DNA from: Hyphochytrium catenoides
Lineage: Eukaryota > Sar > Hyphochytriomycetes > Hyphochytriales > Hyphochytriaceae
Direction: 5' to 3'
Assembly (NCBI GenBank): GCA_900088475.1
Contig: FLMG01003868.1
Location: forward strand, 15,911 to 40,603
Length of the DNA stretch: 24,693 nt
Shown: piece after piece, positions 21,001 through 24,693 of the stretch
How positions within the stretch are numbered: the stretch's first letter is position 1
Layout: each line of letters starts with the position of its first letter
The notes under the pieces: model-generated
Databases searched by the model: none
The model's input: only the letters and a program-made list of their open reading frames with translations
Told to the model about the DNA's origin: nothing
Position numbers and translations under genes: made by a program

Positions 21001-22291
21001 CGTCCAGCACGAATTCTTCAGCGCTGGAACTCCAGTCATTGCATTCAAGACAGGCGGGCTGAAAGACTCTGTCCATGTAAGTAGGGCAGAATCACATCTC
21101 TACCGCTTCGCCTCCTTTGTCGCTCAATGGCCTTGTCTGTCTTAAGCTCGCTCACCGCCCAACGCCTTGTACTCCTTCCGTTCTGTCTATGGTTTGATGC
21201 TGGTACATCCTACTGCTGTCTTCCTCTGCACACTCTCGTCAGCTGGTCTTGCACTTCACCTCTATCCTTTTCGTCAGCACATGCAGTATGTTTACTTCCG
21301 TCCAGGTGTCACTCACACTCACGATCTTCCTAATTTCCCTCGATAGGAATACTCCCCTTCAAGTCGCACCGGAAACGGGTTCACTTTTGAGGCGCACACT
21401 CCACACGATCTCATCGCTGCAATCCGCCGCGCTCTTTCAGTGTTCCGAGGAAGCTCCGGAGAATATCAGCATCTCAGGGCCAACGCGGCCGCATCCGTGA
21501 TCGACGTGGCTGATGTGGCTGTCGCTTGGCTGTATGAGTTTGACAGGATCTGCAGGTAAGAAATGAGAGCACACTTGAACGTTTTTGCAGAAGGCCACTG
21601 GGAGAGTGGCCCATGGGCTGACCGGGTGAGAAAGAGAAGAGTGTAAGGCGCTGGAAGCCAGTCCGCGAGATTTATTGCCCATCTTTGCTTGAAAAAAGGC
21701 TGTTCCTATGCCTAACAATCAGTTCCTGTCTAGTGACTTGCTGCTGATTCCGCCGTCTTGTCCTATCTTCAGGTGCATAAATCTCCCTATCTACACAGTC
21801 TTCCGGTACAGCGGTAAGCATCAGGGCCATATGTCGGTCGTGAAGTTAGTTGGATCCTTCAATCAGTGGAGTACGGCCAGCGCCGTTGAATGCACATACA
21901 AAGAAGACCAAAACGAGTTCCAGGTGTGTCTCTTGTCTGTGTCTTGTCTGACTCTCTTACTCTCTCCAAAATCTCTTCTGCTCTCTCTTCATTTCTTCTT
22001 GCTAGTCACTCCCTTTCTTCTCTTAGGCGCCATCTAAAAGCCAACGCTGCTTATATATGTCGTTCTCAGTGATTGGACTGCTCGAAGTGTTTCGACTCTC
22101 TTTGCCATTGATTACTAGGTTAGTCACTCTCTCTCTCGCAGGCTTCTATTCGTATGTACCCTGGTACCTACACGTACAAGTTCATTGTGGACGGAGAATG
22201 GACGTGCGCGCACGAGTATCCTAAGGTGAAGGACGAGGAAGGGTCAGAGAATAACGTTGTGACTGTCTCCTATGGACCGTCAAGCAAGTAG
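10458..22291 (+). CDS. Giant alpha-glucan (starch/glycogen) synthase: pseudo-GH13, GT5, CBM48
   Basis: At least 32 exons and 31 GT-AG introns. Exon lengths sum to 5,820 nt with every phase closing, giving about 1,939 aa from ATG 10458 to TAG 22289-22291. The frame is open upstream of that ATG to about 10288, so the start may be further 5'. Domain order: helical N-region (1-253), pre-barrel domain (254-336), GH13-like barrel (about 337-749), coiled-coil/Ser insertion (750-917), GH13 tail (918-1268), Ser-rich linker, GT5 (about 1355-1839), CBM48-like domain (1845-1935). GT5 enzymes transfer glucose from a nucleotide sugar to the non-reducing end of an alpha-1,4-glucan. The GT5 catalytic motifs are intact; the GH13 active site is not. 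No transmembrane segments are seen, unlike fungal alpha-1,3-glucan synthases. There is no convincing transit peptide, which would suit a cytosolic enzyme, but the uncertain 5' end limits that. Exon coordinates are given in the module entries. Confidence 0.9.
12332..14595 (+). other. Synthase module 2: GH13-like barrel with a lost active site
   Basis: Exons 12332-12507, 12671-12847, 13008-13112, 13353-13504, 13689-13887, 14018-14122 and 14272-14595 (residues 337-749). The GH13 landmarks are easy to place: YSTVYVMGALERDNG at the first strands; region I in GMRIMTQCSANIS; region II in GVGGVYVQQAQSW; region III in FLLLGKTYWG; region IV in FVGFSNSAW followed by LLPGLPMTFIGEEEG. Against the GH13 consensus, region I Asp is Gln410 and His is Ile415; region II Arg is Tyr484 and the nucleophile Asp is Gln486; region III acid Glu is Lys565; region IV His-Asp is Ser678-Ala679. 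The fold therefore appears retained without hydrolase chemistry. The last exon follows an N gap, so its 5' edge and the reading around region IV are less secure. Confidence 0.85.
14123..14271 (+). repeat. (CT)n tract with an assembly gap inside a synthase intron
   Basis: Intron from GTAAAA at 14123 to CAG at 14271. It contains CTCTCT on both sides of a 50-base run of N (14194-14243). The gap size is probably nominal and reflects an unresolved CT microsatellite. A short exon hidden in the gap cannot be excluded, although flanking phases already agree (phase 0 on both sides). Confidence 0.85.
14687..15573 (+). other. Synthase module 3: coiled-coil and Ser-rich insertion
   Basis: Exons 14687-14875, 15092-15309 and 15477-15573 (residues 750-917), continuing a charged helix begun at the end of the previous exon (about 722-770: KERTEEWRMREREEKLQQQ then MERERRRMEQKRR). 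A Ser/Gly/Thr-rich stretch with several RSGS/RTGS-type sites follows, then STESLRKILEKALQEEGEM and an acidic-Pro tail. It lies between GH13 region IV and the tail of the GH13 module, where ordinary family members have only a short segment. It could be a dimerisation helix plus a phosphorylation-prone loop; that is inference. Confidence 0.7.
15724..17619 (+). other. Synthase module 4: GH13 tail, C-terminal beta domain and helical spacer
   Basis: Exons 15724-15879, 16121-16249, 16525-16756, 16927-17237 and 17395-17619 (residues 918-1268). The segments HRQQLRRESE, VLRHGLTG, DFVFAFVRW and VCLIASNFSTE match the way GH13 proteins end the barrel and enter the beta-sandwich domain. An acidic/basic low-complexity run (DQPEEEEEGELGERRRGK) interrupts the beta domain. 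The last two exons are helical (FMRFEKALRAAAE, ALLLALRPLQKIL) and connect to the glycosyltransferase; I do not recognise them as a named domain. Confidence 0.7.
17705..21555 (+). other. Synthase module 5: Ser-rich linker and catalytic GT5 glucosyltransferase
   Basis: Exons 17705-18002, 18237-18381, 18543-18681, 18920-19008, 19154-19293, 19595-19731, 19841-19972, 20163-20286, 20543-20764, 20997-21076 and 21347-21555 (residues 1269-1839). After a Ser-rich linker come IVFIAPELGRWST and VGGLGVMVDEL, the GT5 N-domain signature. Where ADP-glucose enzymes have K-x-G-G-L, this reads T1367-V-G-G-L. Further motifs are LIVTNDW, LVHNLDENYEG, the donor-phosphate motif GRVTEQKG (Arg1655, Lys1660) and GSDFGLMPSLFEPG. 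The EX7E pair is Glu1741 and Glu1749, followed by TGGLKDSV. All expected GT5 elements are present, so activity is likely. The missing Lys suggests the donor may not be ADP-glucose; UDP-glucose is the obvious alternative, by inference. The exon at 20163 could begin further upstream, since its frame is open to 20055. Confidence 0.9.
20422..20507 (+). repeat. Imperfect 29-bp direct duplication in a synthase intron
   Basis: Copies at 20422-20450 and 20479-20507 (57-bp period) agree at about 25 of 29 positions, each reading GTCxGCCTGGxTGTCCCCTA then a pyrimidine-rich end. It lies in the intron between the exons ending at 20286 and starting at 20543. No coding potential. Confidence 0.6.
21773..22291 (+). 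other. Synthase module 6: C-terminal CBM48/AMPK-beta-type glycan-binding domain
   Basis: Exons 21773-21923 and 22142-22291 (residues 1840-1939). The sequence VVKLVGSFNQW, then MYPGTYTYKFIVDGEW and ENNVVTV, is the classic early-set glycogen-binding pattern, with the conserved Trp after Asn-Gln and the KF-VDGEW strand. The protein ends six residues later (TAG 22289-22291). A domain of this type at the C-terminus of a GT5 enzyme should hold the enzyme on glycogen or starch. Confidence 0.9.
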
Positions 22292-22523
22292 ATAACTGAG
22301 CAGGTTAGCCTTCTCGAGAAAGAGAAGGAAGTCCCAGACGGCCAGAGAGCTCTAAGATCTTATCAATAAGCCATAATGGTCTTCCCGCCTCTTTATAAAG
22401 ATAGGCCACATCCTCGTCATCCTGTTTCTCTCTCTTCTCGCCTTTCCCAGTCTCTCCTTGTTCCCATCTCCTTTCTCTTCTTTGCTTCCTATTTTCTACT
22501 CTCTCTCTCTTTCTGTCTCTCTC

Positions 22524-22571
<48 letters not shown>

Positions 22572-23170
22572 CTCTCTCTTGCGCGACCGCTTGCACGTCC
22601 CATAAATCGCCAGTAATGTTTCTCAGCTCTCAAACTGGGACGATAGTGCCGTTACCGGTCCTATTGGGTGAAAAGCCATCAGGTTGAAGCTCATCATCCA
22701 TCCCCTGGGACCCAGGGCCCTGAGGGAGAGAGAGAGACAGACATCAGAACCTTCCACCCCGTCCTTGACTAGCAGAGAGAGAGAGGGAGAGAGAGAGAGA
22801 GAGGGAGAGAGTGAGAGAGAGAGAGTGAGTTAGAGAAACGAGGGAGGGGGGGAGCGAGAGAGAGAGAGTGTGAGAGAGGAGAAGAGAGGAAGAGAGAGAG
22901 AGAAGAAGAAGCGAGGTGATATGAGGGCAAGAGAAAAAGAGAAGCGACAAGAGATAGAGATAGGAAGACAGGAGAAGCGCCGGCCGGAAGCGCTTGAGAG
23001 CTGTAGAGGCATAGAGCCACTACCCGGCAGTCATCCCTCACACTGTTAAGAAGCAGAAAGCGCGATCCTAGACTTTCCGCCCCAGCGAAGTGTAGACAGG
23101 GGAGAAGTAGAAGAGTCTCTCTCTTTCTCGATTCAGCTCTACGCGCTCCACCGGGTCCGCTGCTTTGATC
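22292..23170. other. Spacer between synthase and aminotransferase, with CT and GA arms
   Basis: Positions about 22425-22580 are CT/TC-rich with a (CTGT)n core near 22525. Positions about 22722-22925 are GA-rich. The two are reverse-complementary in composition and could pair. Between them, 22703-22717 is a perfect small palindrome (CCCTGGG, A, CCCAGGG). The region must hold the 3' end of the synthase transcript and the promoter of the aminotransferase; no signal can be pinned down. Open frames through the repeats are artefacts. Confidence 0.6.
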
Positions 23171-24693
23171 ATGAAGAGCTCCACTCGGAGCATGAGAACG
23201 GGCGTCCGTGCGCTAGCTCAAGGGCAAACTGGCAGGGCGTTCTCGTCATCTTCCCTGTCTTCTTCTCCTTCCTCCTCTTCTCCGTCCTCTGCCTCCCCTT
23301 CCTTGGCTGCTGCGGACTATGACCGATGGCTGAACTCGACAGCGAAGGCGAGGAAGCCTTCTCCGATCCGCTCCCTCATGCAGTTCGTGCGCCTGCCCGG
23401 GATGATCTCTCTGGGAGGGTAAGAGAACGAAGAGAGAAAGCAAAGAAAGAGAGGGTTAAAGGGGAGAAAGAGACAGAGAGAAGAGAGACAGGGAAGGAAG
23501 AAGAAGAAGATGGAGAGAAAGGAAAAGAGAGAGAGAGAGAGACAAAAAAGGAGTAAAAGAGAGACAAAGAAAGAGAGGAGAGAGAGAGAGAGAACGCCCA
23601 AAAAGCACTTCTTCACTACTTCTCCTCATCTCCCTTCGATCTCCCCTCTCTCTTTCGCTTGGTGTCCTTCCTCTCCCATCCCTCTCTCTCTCTCCTGTCT
23701 CTTCTTTTACCTAGAGGAATGCCGAACGCGTCAACGTTTCCTTTCTCTTCCTTGAAGGTGGGGCTTGCAGACGGCACTTCTCTCTCTGTCCCGCTGGAGG
23801 AGGCGCTTCAGTATTCCCCTACTAGAGGACTGCCGAGCCTGGTCAAACTGCTGGGAGAGATGCAGGAGAGAGAGCACTCGCCGCCGCCTCTTCCCTCTGG
23901 AGAGAGAGGAATGTCAGTGTATAAGAGATAGTAGCTTCGCTTCTTCCTTCCTTGTCCGTGTCAAAGAGTCCACTCTCTGCTTCTCTGGCTGTTCTCTCTT
24001 CATCCTCTGTCTCGCTCTCGCTCTTGGATGCCATTTCTGCTCTCTGTAGTTCCGTGGTGAATGCTCTCTCTCCCTGCCCTGTGAGCAGACTTTAGGTGAA
24101 ATTGTTGTTTATTTATGCTCTACGTTCCTCTTTGTCCCTTTCTTCCCTTCCTCTCTCCCTCTCCCTCCCTCTCTCTCTCTTCCTCCCTCTCTCTTTCTCC
24201 CTCCCTCTCTCTCCCTCTCTCTCCCTCTCTCTCCCTCTCTCCCTCCCTCCTCCCTCTCTTTCTTCTCTCTCTCTCTCTCTCTCTCNNNNTTCTTCTCCCC
24301 CCCTCTCTCTCTTTGTGATACAGCATCGTGACGACCGGCAGCCAGGACGCTCTTTCAAAGGCGTTTGAGATGCTCCTGACCCCTTCTTCCTCTCTCCTCG
24401 TGGAGAATCCTACCTACAGCGGCTCTCTTTCCGCTCTCTTCCCCTTGGGTTGTTCTCTTCAAAGTGTAGAGACTGACGGCCATGGAATGAAGCCTCAGGA
24501 TTTAGAGAAGATCCTTGAAACCTGGGACGAGGAGAGAGATGGGGAGAGGCCTAGGGTATAGCCCATCCTTCTCTTTCTTTTTCCATTCTTCTTTCTGCCA
24601 AATGCCGTTTCCTCTTCCACTTGCTTTCTCTTGACCGGGCCTATCAATGCATTTACGCTAAAGACCTCCTCTTTCTCTCTCTCTCTCTCTCTC
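23171..24693 (+). CDS. Aminotransferase class I/II, aminoadipate/kynurenine type (AADAT-like), 5' part
   Basis: Exons 23171-23418, 23715-23912 and 24324-24555 with GT-AG introns and matching phases give the first 226 residues; the gene runs off the window. Residues 1-50 are a Ser/Arg/Ala-rich, acid-free presequence (MKSSTRSMRTGVRALAQ..., AFSSSS), typical of mitochondrial import. The mature part starts like the AADAT/LysN family: SPIRSLMQFVRLPGMISLGG, GMPNASTFPF, ALQYSPTRGLPSL, then across intron 2 IIVTTGSQDALSKAFEMLL, ENPTYSGSL and ERPRV, where the family continues into the PLP-pocket NPTG motif. The PLP lysine lies beyond the window. These enzymes transfer the amino group of 2-aminoadipate, kynurenine or related amino acids to 2-oxoglutarate. 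Which substrate applies here cannot be told from this part. Confidence 0.88.
23419..23714 (+). repeat. Aminotransferase intron 1: GA arm followed by CT arm
   Basis: Donor GTAAGA at 23419, acceptor CCTAG ending 23714. The first 170 bp (to about 23595) are nearly pure purine. The stretch from about 23620 to 23710 is pyrimidine-rich with several CTCTCTCTC runs. In RNA the two halves could form a long imperfect GA:CU hairpin spanning most of the intron. Confidence 0.75.
23913..24323 (+). repeat. Aminotransferase intron 2 with a long CT tract and small gap
   Basis: Donor GTCAGT at 23913 and acceptor ATACAG at 24321-24323. The 3' half (about 24120-24320) is a run of CCCTCTCT units with four N at 24286-24289. 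It serves as an outsized polypyrimidine tract. Apparent Ser/Leu- or Arg/Glu-rich frames here are repeat translations. Confidence 0.8.
24556..24693 (+). other. Start of aminotransferase intron 3
   Basis: Follows the donor AGG|GTATAG. It has in-frame stops at once and becomes CT-rich at 24672-24693, where the window ends inside another CTCTCT run. Confidence 0.65.

Noticed and set aside
10458-22291. Fungal-type cell-wall alpha-1,3-glucan synthase
   Set aside because: That family has GH13-like and GT5 parts but ends in a multi-pass membrane domain. This protein has no membrane helices and ends in a CBM48-like domain, which points to storage glucan instead.
22500-22950. CRISPR or other spaced repeat array
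   Set aside because: The repeats are simple dinucleotide and tetranucleotide runs without unique spacers of constant length.

Overview
This is nuclear DNA from a microbial eukaryote, not a bacterium. Genes are split by many short GT-AG introns with CT-rich sense strands, proteins carry N-terminal targeting-like sequence, and intergenic DNA is full of (GA)n/(CT)n tracts. The species is not identifiable from the sequence. A bacterial-type RadA next to a very large GT5 alpha-glucan synthase with a CBM48-type domain would fit a starch- or glycogen-storing protist or alga, but that is inference.

Layout from left to right. Positions 1-356 may hold the 3' end of a plus-strand gene that converges on RadA (weak). 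Positions 481-3758 on the minus strand hold a six-exon RadA/Sms recombination protein (about 640 aa) whose exon phases all close. Positions 3759-7093 are a long spacer with no recognisable gene, containing a perfect double-CACGTG palindrome and a long GA tract. Positions 7094-8296 on the plus strand hold an apparently intronless 400-aa secreted/membrane protein: signal peptide, temptin-type Cys/Cys domain with a DSDGDG loop, and a cytochrome b561 core. Positions 8297-10290 have no recognisable gene. Positions about 10458-22291 hold one giant plus-strand gene that I could resolve into 32 exons and 31 GT-AG introns. Positions 22292-23170 are a repeat-rich spacer. Positions 23171 to the window edge hold the 5' part of a fold-type-I aminotransferase of the aminoadipate/kynurenine (AADAT) type with a probable mitochondrial presequence.

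The most interesting object is the giant gene. It encodes about 1,939 residues: a helical N-terminal region, a GH13 alpha-amylase-like module, a coiled-coil/Ser-rich insertion, a glycogen/starch-synthase GT5 module and a C-terminal AMPK-beta/CBM48-like glycan-binding domain. The GT5 module keeps its catalytic signatures (EX7E, GRVxxQKG, HNL, C-terminal TGGL). The GH13 module looks catalytically dead: the four conserved GH13 regions can be located, and the nucleophile, general acid, stabilising Asp and region I Asp are all replaced. It reads as an alpha-glucan synthase with a pseudo-amylase that may serve as a glucan-binding or regulatory scaffold.

The four genes show no obvious shared pathway; this is an ordinary eukaryotic neighbourhood, not an operon. 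Purine/pyrimidine tracts mostly follow transcription direction (CT on the sense strand of introns). The exceptions are 5' flanks and intron 1 of the aminotransferase, where GA and CT arms could pair.
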